From the NCBI GenBank assembly GCA_037903475.1, contig JBAJFG010000002.1, positions 3,906,001 through 3,970,000 on the forward strand: a DNA stretch of 64,000 bases. The letters run 5' to 3'. The translations under genes and the position numbers were made by a program. Shown one piece after another: positions 12,851-24,899 of this stretch. Below the pieces are notes generated by a model that worked only from the letters and a program-made list of their open reading frames with translations, had not been told where the DNA came from and did no database searches. The DNA comes from Ancylostoma caninum (taxonomy: Eukaryota > Nematoda > Chromadorea > Rhabditida > Ancylostomatidae). Numbering within the stretch: the first letter of the stretch is position 1; every line of letters starts with the position of its first letter.

Positions 12851-13090
12851 CACACTCGCATCATGGAACACCGCCCGGCTGGTTCGCCGCGCTGCACCAC
12901 CTATGCGGCGCGGCGGATTTCTGAGCGCTGTGTATTCAGTGATATTCAATGATTGAACGGCAGCGTTTGTTGTTGAGACCTTCAGACAACTTGCTCCGAA
13001 AGTTTTGAGCGGGAAAACGAGTCTCAGATTCCGATTCAGCGCATGAGTGATCAGCCCGCTTGCAAGCTGTCCACAACCACGCTGCTGACG

Positions 13091-13104
13091 CGATGACGTC
13101 ATCG
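13091..13104. promoter_or_regulatory. CRE-like palindrome in CpG-rich islet
   Basis: CGATGACGTCATCG is a perfect 14-bp palindrome containing the full bZIP/CREB site TGACGTCA. It lies in a GC-rich islet (12850-13330) 27 bp upstream of an ATG and just ahead of the candidate first exon. Function is inferred from the motif and context only. Confidence 0.35.
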
Positions 13105-13235
13105 TCCCGGAAGTGCAATGGCCTCGCGAAAAATGCAGACGACGCTGCAAAAAATGAGTGACAGCGTAACTGAGCCGCAGTCCAAGTTCGGCCGTCGATC
13201 GATGTGGCTGTTTTCATGCGCTGCTGCTGCGTCAG

Positions 13236-13320
13236 ATGTGTGCCCTTCGGCCCTCATCCGCTGTGCGTGTGCCGCCATCAACTGGTTCCACCCGTCCTGC
13301 CGGTCTGCTGTATCTGTTCG
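13236..13320 (+). CDS. Candidate first coding exon of the RASSF gene
   Basis: An ATG at 13236 opens 28 codons plus one base, ending at a consensus GTGAGT donor (13321). The donor phase is 1, which is what the exon at 30327 requires: G joined to AT gives Asp, continuing into AFDDELMN. The exon sits in a CpG-rich islet with a CRE palindrome, as expected near a promoter. Against it are a 17-kb intron, no recognisable protein similarity, and an overlapping ATG frame at 13118 that reaches the same donor in a non-matching phase. The chance of phase agreement alone is one in three. Confidence 0.28.
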
Positions 13321-13324
13321 GTGA

Positions 13325-16300
13325 GTTTCTGCAGAAAAAGCGGCTGACTTCGTTTCTTCCACTTTATTCGCTCCTCTCTCGTGCTGTTTTTACCTCGTCC
13401 TTCCTTTGCCACTTCTGACTAACCCTTCTACTCCAAGTTCTTTTGAAGGACTTCTCGTACAACAACAAATGAGCCGGCTGCTATCGAACATCAATCGCCG
13501 CTCGACAATTATGCACGCTCGCTCTTTCTCACTCCGCGTTTTTGGTCGCGGAATAGGCGCCCGGAAGGGGTTCGCGGCTCGTTTCGTTAGCAGCGCCTCC
13601 AGTGCAACCACTTTCTCAGAGGTCTTATTTTCTGTTTTTGCATAGATATCATGTGACACTTCGTTTATAGAATTACGATGTAAATACCATGATATGGGGT
13701 CAAAAAATCCCAAAATTATTGAGGAAGAAAGGATATAATGGTCATAATGGTAAATCTCCGGGACATCCCTATTCATTCATTAGGGATTTTCCTGATCCAC
13801 GCCTCTTCACCTTTCCTCCTCGTCCTTTGTCCCCTGTCCGCGGGTTTAGCTGTTTTGGGAGCGTGCCATAATTTGCTCAAGTGTAGATATTCTCAGCCGT
13901 GGAGCCTCCTTTGTTCACTCCGTATTACTTCCTTTTTGGGAGCCACCATGCTCATGTATTGCAGCTCTCCTGTGTTTATGTTCAAACACGTAATGATTCA
14001 CGCTTCAAACTCCATAATAAAGTACGAAATATGTATAACACTGGTTTTACTGCCAGGGTATATCAGTAGCAAAATTAGGGAGGAGAAGGTGAGAGGAGGG
14101 GAGGGGAGGGATGAAAGAGGTACTGATGATGATACACAGAACTTTCTCGACTCATTTCAAAACTAATGTTCAGAAATAACCCCCAGAAAAATCACAGAGG
14201 AACTTCTCAAAGCTCCTTTCGAGAGTAGGTGTAAGAGATTCCAGTGGTCCCGAACCACTCGCACGTGCCACACTACAAATTTCTAGAAAATGGAATCAGT
14301 GATATTAAAGGAATTTGCGAAGGCGCATACAATCGGTATGCCACGCACGAATTGTGATTGTGCAACGTGTGCGAACAGTTCAAGATCTTTGAGCTCTCTT
14401 ATGTAAATTTTGTATTCAGCTATTTTTAGACTCCTTATTTCTTCAATTTCTATAGCTTTGTTTCAGTTCTCTAAAGTTGAAACCAATTTTTCCCAGCTTT
14501 ACTTGTGAGAAGGCAGTGCGGGCCTAAAGTGACGTTTACCCAGGTCTTTCGTTCTTTCCCCTACCCCCCCCCCCCTGCCTTCTCAACCAGACCCACCTGT
14601 GTTCTCCACAGATAACATGTTTGCCTCAGTCATTCGGTTCGGTTCTCAAAGACTTCTCTAACTTCATGCTCATAGAAACTTCACTTAGATGGACTACTCC
14701 GAGCCAGATTTCCCCTCACCCCTCTCATCATCCTTTTTCTTGGCTGGTTATTTTGAGATTGAATGCGGATGATCATCGTGCTATGAGATGTTTACAGGCA
14801 TCATTGATGACCATACTAGTCTATAAGCCTTCTAAGAGCCTTATTTGTGTTTGCGAGTGATTTCTATCAACCACTAACAATATCCTGCAACAGGACGTGC
14901 TCGTCGATGCAGGCGATTCCTGCTCTCCTAGCTGATTCCAAACTCCAAATATAGCTGTGGTGAAAAATCAGCTATAGATGAAGTAATACACTGACCCATG
15001 TACTTTAGTTGTGAAGGGGACTTCACACTATTTTTTCATAGTTTTTTTTGTTTGAAAAATTGATAGGTGTTGGTAGATATTCAATGCAAAATTTCTCTAT
15101 AGTTAAGACTAGTTCTGGTTCTATCAATCATTGGTGTCAGTAGCCAGTAGAGCCAGTCTCCGGAACACGGGGAAACTGGTCAGATCCCCGATGCTATCAA
15201 ATCAAAACAGCGTATGAGCGGATAGCGGAGATTAACACACCATATCGCTTTTTTGTTTTAGCTTTTTCCTCCTCCTGTAGGGCTATCGAGATCTGCGCGA
15301 TCAGTGAATGAACCAGCAAATCGTCAAGAAAGTCAAATATGAGGGACACCAAAATTCATCAATGATCATATACGTATGTAGTTTTATTTCACATTTCACT
15401 AGGGAGGATAGTTGGAGAGATGTCAGAGAGAAAAAGGTCGTCTGGAAATGTACAGCAAATGGCTAGATCGGCAGGATAAATGGGCAACATGCGCGAATAC
15501 TCACTTATCGTCGCGTTTGAAATAGACTATAGTTTGGTCAGAAATTGTGGATTCCATTCGAAATATGCGCCATCGAATAAATATTCATGTCAGTGTGATG
15601 GTTCTCTACATACATTTCATCCTTCTTTTGAATTTCAAACTGTTTTTAAGTTTTTTTTTATCCTGGAAGGGTTGAGAGATGGCATTGCGTGGGAAAATTC
15701 CTAGCCTGCCACAATAATAAATATACAATAAATGCCACAATAAAATATACGCATTCGTCAAGTCTAAACACAGCAGAAATACTGCAGGAAATGAAGCTGC
15801 TTCTTATCTCCTATGCTCTGCTCGTGGAAGAAATTTCAGTGATTCTAAAACCTCAAATTTTTGAGGAAAGAAATCACTAGCATGCTCTAAGTTACTAGAA
15901 ATGGATAGAGTTGTTTATTTCAAATGGAAATGCCAATTGTTAACTGAATAACGAATGTTCATTCGTGAGTCATGAAGGTCTCCAGAATACCTAGGGAGTA
16001 AAGCGACTTTGTCTATTTGACCAAGCGATGCGTTAAGCTCTCAGTCTATCTATGGTAAAAGAACGGAGTAGTGCGCATATTGTGCTAGTCCGGTTTGATA
16101 TGGAGGATAATTTAGGACTCCTATTCATGTGATTTCCTAGTTGAGAATGTAAGGTAACACTTTACCACAATATGAATGGGTTCTTGAAGGTTTTGCCAGG
16201 CAATTACCTTTCAATTTCCTTATAATTCCCATATGTTCGTTGCCTGAGCTCTGTTCTGCTGTTGAATTTCCTTCAAATATGTGAGAAAAAATGTTTTCAT

Positions 16301-19300
16301 TTTATGGAATCCACTCTTGTAGTAGTGATTAAGGACCGTTCTTCTGCGCTTTTCACTCTTACTGTGCCTATCTCTCTTCTCTACACCTGAACTTTACCTA
16401 TAGAACCAGTGAGTAGGATTCCCCAGGATCATTAAGAACTGTTTTCCACAGTAATGCATGGGAAGCACTTAGAGAATGGTGAAGCTGGCACACCCTCTCA
16501 AAGCCTAATAGCTCCTTACTAGGAATAAGTAATGCTAAAATAGTTTTATTCACTTCTTGTTTTTCGGTATGGATTGGTACTAATTGCGTTCCTCTCCATG
16601 TATCGAGCCTTCATCTATCTAGGAGCCGGAGAAGTCTCTGTTTTTAAGCGTTTCCTCACGAAGAGAACACCTCTGCGGTGATAAATTTTCACTCTCACGA
16701 GAGAAAGGCTGGAATTGTGCAGTCTCCTTATCTTTTGGAGGACTGATGTTCCCTTTCTTCTTTGCAAAGAATTGAAGTCTCTGAGGAGGGCCTTATTTCT
16801 GTACAAGTAAATTCCGAACAAATGATAAATACCTATCTGATCCAGTCGTCAGGTCCTGGAATTTTTCCAGCTAACCTGCAGCCTAACCCTTTTGCGTAGG
16901 TACTTTGGGCTACTTCCTTTTATCATGACACATTTCTTTATAAGCATTGGTATCATGACACATTTCTTTATAAGCATTGGTAGTAATAAATTACTGTTAT
17001 TTCAGTTAGTTCGCCCTATATTAGCTTTTTTTCTGAGGTAGGAATCAAGTCCATGAATCATCGACTGAACTTGACAGGTGCAGGTTCAATTACTCAGCTA
17101 CGTACATGTCGTGGGGACATAAATCTCCCATTAAGGTGCCAGTTCAGCGCCTCGTTTTCTAGTCTTGAGTGGATTTCCGTATGAGAGTTGGCTTATGCCT
17201 TCGAATTCTGATTATGCGCGGAGAGCGTCTCAGCGGCTGTATTTCCATGGAGAATCGAATTTAGCCCGGAAGAACGAGATTAAGGTGGTGTCCTTGGTGC
17301 TAGCGCAGCGTTGTTTCCACTGCCAGCAGCACCTTGATTGCTCGAAGCTCCCCAAGATCTCTCCGGCCCTTGAAATTACATGCTAATCTCCGCTTGCCTC
17401 GGTTTGACTCAGATATTAGTGGATTGAATTCTAGCTTGGGAGTCAAAGTCCAGCAGAACTATAATACTCAAGAGAAAAACCAATGAGAAGGTTCTTCTCG
17501 AATTTCACAAATCATGCAAGTTCAAGCAGATTTGGCAACATTTACGAGGACAGTTTCATTCTGCTTGACTCTGCTTCCACTGTTTTGCTTCAAGTAACGG
17601 AGTCCTGGTCGGAGTTGCTTCTGGAAAATTTCTTCCGTACCTCTCATATCTTTCCATCGGCTTCCGGAGAAAGTTCCCGTGATCTCATGCGACTCCCTTC
17701 ACTTCCTTACTTCACTGGACTCCCGTCGCAGGCTCTTTGATGTATTGCATGGTCTTAAAGCTTCTGAATTCTCCGGAATTTCAAATCTCTTCAAAACTTC
17801 TCACGATTGTCCCTCCTCGTTGCCGAGGGGGAAGTAAGAAGTTGTTCTACTAGCGGGGTAGAACTAAGCTCAGAATGCGTTCCAATGCGATTAGAGCGTG
17901 TTCGGATCACTCGAAATCAACTAAAGGTGTTGCAACCCCATCATCTTTTCGTCAGTTTGAATGTGTTATGGAAAGAAAATTGCTTGACCCATAGAGTTAG
18001 ACTGTGCCTTGTTCACTGTTGTTGTTTCTTTACGCTGTCCTCCTTTTTTACATGCTTATTTTCAATGTTTTACTGGTTCTACTCGAAGTTACTAATTCAG
18101 CTGTTGTTGTACATCTTCCTTAAAGAGTAATGAATGGAATAGAATAGGATTCTGCCATAATATATGCTGTTTCTTTCGTTTTGTAATCATGAGGAGACTT
18201 TACTTTTTAACGAGAAGTTGACTGAATCAAACTAGTATTTTTTCTTTTTTGATGACTGTTGTCACCTTCTTTTCCAATTCTTGCTCATTCCACTTTTTTT
18301 TTTCTCTGAAGGCTTCGTAATCATATTGCTGTTGATTATGGTGTCATGTACCTACATATTTGAAATTTTATTATCACGTTCTTTATTATTAAATTTCCGC
18401 CACTTGTTTTTTATTCTTATGTTTATTCTTATAATTTTAGGGGAAATGTCATCACGAATTTCACCATTAAGCGTGTAATTTTGTATGTTTCACTGTAGGT
18501 CTATAATTTTGTTCCTGCCTCTCTCTTCCTCCAAACAGGTTCCTCATTATTTCGCACCCAACTGTCAACAACCTGTCAAGGCCAGCACTCAGCCGTAATT
18601 ATGCATTTTGCCTAATTCTCACAAAATTTCAGTCCCGCACTATTTATTTGTTGCTTTCGCTCGAAACTGCTGTTATCGGCTTTCATTCGCTTCAAAATTG
18701 AGTTTCATTGCTCTTTTTGCAAGGTTACTGTACTGCCATTGTTTGATTTGCTCCATAATCTATTGAATTTGATGGAAGTGTCAATTATCTGTGCTGGTGT
18801 AGAGCTCCGTTTCATATCGAACTTGAAATTCTGGGTTCGCAACAGAATAGGTGTCTCTTGGGGAACATTTTTACCGCGTTGCGTATTGGTTGAATTTTTT
18901 GAACGTTAACCTGGGTATGCATGAAGAAAACCACTGTTATATGGGCATATGTATATGAATTCACTTGTGAGTTTGTCTTCATGCACATATTAGCCGTCAT
19001 ATCCTCGTATTCCTCATTTGGAATGTAATAACAAGAAAGGGATTGCATGACTCTTATCTCCAGAGCCGTCATGCAAATTCGAGATTACCCAGGGTAAAAG
19101 TGCTAACACCCCCAGTCAATGTGATGTTGTTGCTACCTGCACATTTGTTAATGTTACTGTAAATATTTGTGTGGTCGTAATAAGGTAGCAATTTATTCGT
19201 AAGATTAAAGTCTGACGAGGCGTCAACGCCGAAAGCTAACACATGAAGAGATTCAGGACCCTTCTCGACATCAACGAAGAATGTTAATACCCTCGAAATC

Positions 19301-19770
19301 ACCCGTAGTTGACATGGGCTTTGACACCTTTACCCTGCTTAATCTTAGTGATGCGTGCTACCCCAGCAAATAACGCGAACATTTCCTTGTGGCAAATTCA
19401 TAGCAAAACTGCATTTGTTTCTAGCTGAAAAGAGAACCTCTCCCAATAGCCTCTAATTTCTTTTCCGGAAAGTTTAGCTGGAATATGTAGGCACCAAAAT
19501 CCGGCGGTACAATCGCACTCACCCTATCGCGAGGCTTATACGTACGTAGGTGTGCATTTGACTGTCTCTTAGCTGGCTCCTCGGTTGATCATTCGACTTG
19601 ACGGCTTCATTTGGTCTTCGAATGTTCACTGTTCGAGTGGATCGGATTTTGGGGCAACAAAAACAGCGAATATCTAGACAGCTTGACGGGTTTTAGGTTT
19701 TCATGATAGGAGCTGATCGGGAAAGGATTGAGTTGTTGGATTGACTGGATGTCGGTTGGTGTCTCGATAC
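13325..19770. other. Long non-coding stretch (possible first intron)
   Basis: AT-rich, with short random frames. It contains a C12 run at 14564-14575 and a perfect 30-bp tandem duplication at 16921-16980. The moderately GC-rich part 17160-17740 has broken frames on both strands and could be decayed transposon coding sequence, but I recognise no domain. Confidence 0.5.
16921..16980. repeat. Perfect 30-bp x 2 tandem duplication
   Basis: The unit beginning TATCATGACACATTTCTTTA occurs twice back to back without a mismatch. This is either a recent slippage event or an assembly artefact. Confidence 0.95.
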
Positions 19771-19773
19771 CGA

Positions 19774-20394
19774 GTGCACGAACTTAAACTGCTAATCCGA
19801 GACGAGACCTATATGGTCGCAGAGTGTTTCCAACGTAATGCTACGGGCTGTACTTGAATTCTGCTAAATGATCTACAGAAGCTCACGATTCCACCTCCAA
19901 CCATTCCAACAAAGGAAGAATACTTCGGCAATGTGGCATACCTTCCACACTTCCCGTAGCTAGTTGTGGATTGCCTTGTGCATCTTGCAACGCTGATTTC
20001 AATTCTGTTTTTGCCTTTTCCTGATCTTGTCTCTAACAGGAGTTACGCCCGTTTTATTTTGCAAGGGCACATGACAGGGCGGTGCATGCCTAAGGTGCAC
20101 AATTACAACGGAGCAGTGGACATAGGGTAGAGTAGGTAACCATAGAACCCTCCCGATTTTTGCGCAGAGGGGTAATTTCAGGTGTTGATCACGGTTTTCA
20201 GCATCATTCTGCATGACGTCGCCACTTTCCTGCCACAATTCCGGAGCATCCTCCCTCGTCACCGTTACCCACGTCGAAATTCCGAGCTTCTGTAAACCAA
20301 TTAGCAGATTTCAGGTGTAGTCTGTCACATCATTTTGGCCAAACCTTCGAACCATTTAGGTCTCGTCTTGGATCGACAGCTTAAATTCGTGCAC
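19774..20394. mobile_element. Non-autonomous inverted-repeat element, 621 bp
   Basis: The left arm 19774-19817 begins GTGCACGAACTTAAACTG. The right arm 20351-20394 is its inverted copy with about seven differences over 44 bp. Both arms share the block GACGAGACCTA. No transposase frame lies between them. The exact ends and the target duplication are unclear. Confidence 0.7.
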
Positions 20395-22260
20395 TTACCT
20401 TGTCAGCAATAATGTAGCTGATAAACTTTGAGATTCCTTCAACCGTACGGTTTTCGTGATTTAACCAGTAATCATTGTAATGGGTGTGATGCTCTTGTGG
20501 CAAATCATTTAAAGAAACTCAATATTGGCGTCTCATATGTTAAAAAGGTAAGCCTATGAAATAGCAATTTTTGCTTCTCTGTAAGACGTACAGGAGTAGC
20601 CCCAAAGACAATGAAATGCTGGAGGAAGCGAGCAGAAAGTGTTCCAGTGCAGATCACTCGTCGCCATCCAGCTGCTGTCGCTCTGCTCCAGTACCATTTC
20701 TGTATCAGATCATCTGTGGCCATACCTCTGCAAGTATGTCTGGGCAGAGATATCTTGAATGCCTTTTCGATTAAAACAATGGACTTATGTTATAGAGATC
20801 ATTCTTCCAGAGGTACAGGGGAGGTTGGTAAAATATTGGAGACGCCATTCTCCAGCTAGCCCCACGTTTACCACTTCAGTTCATCTAATTCTCTCCGTCT
20901 TGCCTTACTAACCTATTGTAGACCTCTAGAAGATTAATCTACATATGTATTTCCAGTGTCCGTGGATGAGTAGGAGGAGTACACCTTATTCTGAATTTTA
21001 CAGGATTCTGGCCTAACTCAAGCTTATATAGGTTTTCTCAAGGGTTTTTTCATATGTGGTGTTGCCTAGGCGGTGATACCAAGCCATGACTACCCCCTAC
21101 GTCCTCCACTTTCTTCCTATTTTCTAGTTCTTATCACCTTCAATATTCAGATATCGCGTAGCACTTCTCATTTATGGTAGCAGCTATCTTCCTTGATTAC
21201 TTTATTGTTCTTTTAAAGTAATAAACAACAGAGGTAGCTTAATCGCGAATTTGCAATAAAAATGCTGCTCAAACAACCATCCGGAAAGAGACATCCGAAG
21301 CGTTCTTGTTTTTCGCTGTGTTCGCGCTAGCAGTGTAGCCTTTTGATTGAGCGTGTTTGTATAGCGGTGCCTGCAAGTGCGGTTTGTACTGCGCCGGCGC
21401 TCTTCCTTTTTCAAAATTTGGGATTTGAATCCTGCAGGATTTGCAAGGATTTATAAAAAGGGTTTCACTCACATTTTTATTCCTCAAGGATAATCCAGAC
21501 AGTTGATCATTGCGTATCTCAAGATGCGAGGCAAAAAGCGAATGTGTGAACGCTTCTCTGTTGCCGTATGCGTAATCTGAGACTCAGCAAACTTTGTGTA
21601 TTTTTCTCACACGCACACAGAGGTGACAATGTTTGTGGTGATGGTTCTGTGCAAACAAACATCCTAGAAGAAATCTCCTCGAGCCAGGTCCCGGTGAAAA
21701 TGCCGGCTCCGGGCATCGCCCTTATCGTGGCCATCGCGGCCTTTCTTCGCTTTCACGCCGCTTGATGAAGTCGTTGTTGCTTGGCCTCAGCGTTATACAT
21801 ATTTCTGGAAACGGGATGATTTTGCGTAGCTGCTGCTCATTTTCATTCATTCATTCGTTAATTTATAATTTCAACATATAATTTTACATAGATTCGACTG
21901 ACATTTACCTCTATTCAATTAAACTCCTGTATTTAGCTTTGTTTTGATAGTACATTTAGTTTTGTTTAGGTGTGCCGGTAAACCGCTACATAACAAGGTC
22001 TAGCGGTTTGTTCATTATGTGCATCTTGAACGCAACTGAACAAATTGAGTGTTTTCTAAAAAGAGAGTGGAATCCAAACACGGGATGCACGCATGCATGC
22101 AATAGAGGCTTAGAAGACGCTCTTTCTGAGAGAACGCGGAAAATTTCTCAGCTAAGAATTTTATCCCATGTTGGGAATACAGTTGATATGAGGTGCTGTT
22201 TTCCAACTGTACAAAAGTTGCTCTAGAAAAAAGACGATAGGGTGAGCGCTCTCTCCTGCA
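20395..22260. other. Non-coding stretch with a short signal-peptide-like frame
   Basis: Mostly AT-rich and without exons. 21560-21770 is GC-rich. Its ATG at 21700 opens a 21-codon hydrophobic frame ending TGA at 21763, while the opposite strand is also open here. There is no donor before the stop. Nothing else stands out. Confidence 0.4.
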
Positions 22261-22266
22261 GAATTC

Positions 22267-22695
22267 ATGGGAAAGTCAATACAGCTGGCTTCAGTCCACC
22301 ACGCCCCATATCCGCAGCGTTCAGGGAGCCGTCAGTTCACGGACGTGAATGACCTCGTCGATCCGCTCCTGCGTGTGTGTTCGTTTCTCTGTATCGATCG
22401 CTGCGTCGAGAGCAATTTGGTGGTGGCTCGTCTGCTCAGCCCTTTCCAGGATCAATCCCAGCCCTACCGGCTGCCGCCCACGCTGTGCCAGTCGTCCAAC
22501 CCTGGGCTGGGCTGCGGGCCGAGTCTTGTTCGTATCGTTCTGTCCTGGAATACGCCGCTTTTATTTGCTTTTTCTACGCAGCCGAGCCTTGCACTTTCAG
22601 CTGCACTAAAGGCATGCATTTCTGCCGCTTTTCCGTCTTTGTCGGCGTTCGCTGACGCCATCAAAACCCATTTCGATATCTGCTGCGATGACTAG
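22267..22695 (+). other. GC-rich islet with overlapping open frames
   Basis: All three plus frames and one minus frame stay open over much of this islet, so openness reflects base composition. There is no consensus donor in phase with a downstream exon and no recognised domain. It could be an alternative promoter or a 5' untranslated exon of the RASSF gene, or an old repeat. Confidence 0.3.
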
Positions 22696-24280
22696 TTGCA
22701 TTCCATTGCAAATTATGGCTTCTTCGTGTGCTATTTCTTAGTTATGACCTGGAGAAGTCCCTAGGGAATTCAGACTATTTTGCTAGCACCCTTACCGTAT
22801 TTCTCAAAGGTTGTAGTGAGATCCACTCTATAGACTTGTGATCTTGGAAAAATAGAAAAACTGCCTATCTGTTTATAAGCGTTTTTGGATTTTGATGGGT
22901 TGTTACATCTGTCAGATTTTGGCCGAAAAACTCGTCCGCCCCACCCAGCTGAGCAGGCTTGAATTCCATCCGGGAAGATCCATGAATCGCACCGCCGAGA
23001 TCTTACAAGCTTCCAGTAAGGCTGATCCTATCTCTTAGTAGCTATTGATTGTTTTTTTGTGAACATGCGATAACATGACTATTAAATTTCTCTCTCTCTC
23101 TCTCTCTCTCTTGCTCCTCAAACTTTATTTTGTGAATATATTTGTTGATAGGAGATCTGATCCCGGCATGTCCAAATGGCCAAATTTGACGTTGGAAAAC
23201 TATTCTGTCATAAAATTTTTTGCAGAAACTGAATAGGTCCTGCTACGCAAATAAATCCAGTGGACCTGTATAACTACATAGTTTGTGGTTGGTAGACATA
23301 AGGGTTTCTTGAGAACTTTTCGCAGAGTAGATGTCGAGGGATATAATTTGCCGTTTTGAACATTCCGGCATCTATTCTAATGAGTGTTGTTCACTCGAGA
23401 CTCACCGTCTATGTACCTTGGGAAAATGCCAAACTTCCATTTATCAGCTGCCATTCCTGGCAGTCTTTAAAGTTAAGCAAATCAGCTGCTATCGGAAGCC
23501 ACTACATCATTCAAAAGCTGTAAACGGGAATGACTCAGAGGTGTTCACTTTCGGTTCAAGTGAATCGTGCGTAGGGCTGGGTCGTGAGCGGGGCAGAATT
23601 CGGTACATTTCTTCTGGTTTTCTATTCAAACGTACAATTAACTACTATTATTTGTTGCTTGTTGGGTTAGACGTGGAGAAGAGTAGGAGTGGAGCGAGGG
23701 AGAATTCATTTAATCTTTCGTGAGAAACTTTGTTTCCCAGTTCCAAGAAAGGGAATGTCGGGTCAACTTCATAGAATATTGAGTTGAATAGTGTATCTCC
23801 TTGAAACTCCAAGAAACCCAGAGACAGTGTTTTAAGTCAGTGTGCATAAAACAATTCTTGATTTTTTTTGCATGGGTATGAACGGCTTTCTACTGTTTTC
23901 GAATGTGCGGCTACGGATCTAAACAGTCGTGTTTCGTTCTTGCGCTAATTTCTTAATCATGCAACTTGCATATTTCAGTCTTATCCAGAAAATGGTTCCT
24001 GAATTTTTTGACAGTCATGCAGAATACTCGCCTTTCAGACAGAGATAACAAACTTCGAAAGATGCCTCTGAAATCTACCAAAAATTGCAAAATGGGTTAG
24101 TAATAGGAGTTTCTGAGCTAGTGTTGGTCTGTGATACTCCACGCATTTAAATTCGACGTCGAATCAATTTACCCTGGATTATTCTTCAATCAGAGTTGAA
24201 TTGGACGTCTTTGGAGAAAGTCAAGTAGACGATTGACCACTGCGCTCTCTAAACGAATTCCCTTTTCGCCTCAGTGACGG
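22696..24280. other. Non-coding stretch
   Basis: AT-rich, no supportable exon. It contains the (TC)n tract at 23089-23110. The 130-codon frame at 23331-23723 has no splice context or recognisable domain and is probably chance. Confidence 0.5.
23089..23110. repeat. (TC)11 microsatellite
   Basis: Uninterrupted TC dinucleotide tract of about 22 bp. Confidence 0.95.
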
Positions 24281-24500
24281 GATTCACGAACGTTGCCGGA
24301 AGGTTCTCACTTGCTCTCACCTATTCTTCAGATAGGACGAGTTTCCCACACAAGATGTAAAAATCATTGTTTCTTATCACCATGACCTGTAACAGCTGAC
24401 TGAGGCGAATATGTATCTCGAACAGAGCATGCTTATTTTTGCCCTGATAATTCGTCAGTTCCAAGAGAGCGGGTAGGACCTTCCCGGGAACATGTACTGT
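24281..24500. mobile_element. Dispersed element with GATTCACGAACGTT / CCCGGGAAC ends
   Basis: It starts GATTCACGAACGTTGCCGGA and ends near TTCCCGGGAACATGTAC (24481), an inverted relation. The same ends recur at 24870-24890 (right end), 39181-39200 (right end), 59272-59490 (both ends) and about 60198-60220 (degenerate), which defines a small repeat family. It carries no coding capacity. Confidence 0.6.
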
Positions 24501-24611
24501 TCTTATTGGAGCTGTTTTGCCAAGATTGTTACTAATGCTCGATTCTTTCGAAGGATTCACCGATCTCGCGATCTCGGATACTGCAAGTTGTAAGTCGTAA
24601 TGGATAGATTC

Positions 24612-24842
24612 AAAAGTTATTCATGCTTGCGGCGCGTCAAAGTTTACGCGCCGATACACAGTGCAAAGGAAGGAGGTAGAAGACAAATCCTGGCAGGTCA
24701 GCACTGTTCCTAGTTCCGCCGTTGCGACTGCCGCGCGAACAAACCGCGTTTCCATTTTCGCCGCTTTGGGTCGGCGCGAAAACTTCGTGGACTTTTGTCT
24801 AGGCGCGTAAACTTTGACGCGCCGCAAGCATGAATAACTTTT
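24612..24842. mobile_element. MITE with perfect 41-bp terminal inverted repeats
   Basis: Arms 24612-24652 and 24802-24842 are perfect inverted copies over 41 bp, beginning AAAAGTTATTCATGCTTGCG. If the true ends lie at TTCATGC flanked by TA, the empty site would read AAAAGTTAACTTTT, itself a palindrome, which would suit a Tc1-type TA target. No mismatch in the arms suggests recent activity. It lies between two end motifs of the CCCGGGAACGTT family and may be nested in one. Confidence 0.8.
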
Positions 24843-24899
24843 CAAAGGCAGTCGAACATGGAATGTACTTCCCGGGAACGTTCATGAATCTCGGCGCAG

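Noticed and set aside
22267..22695. 142-codon plus frame as an exon
   Set aside because: Several frames on both strands are open together in a GC-rich islet. No consensus donor fits and no domain is recognised.
24621..24845. 74-codon minus frame
   Set aside because: It falls inside the MITE with 41-bp inverted repeats.
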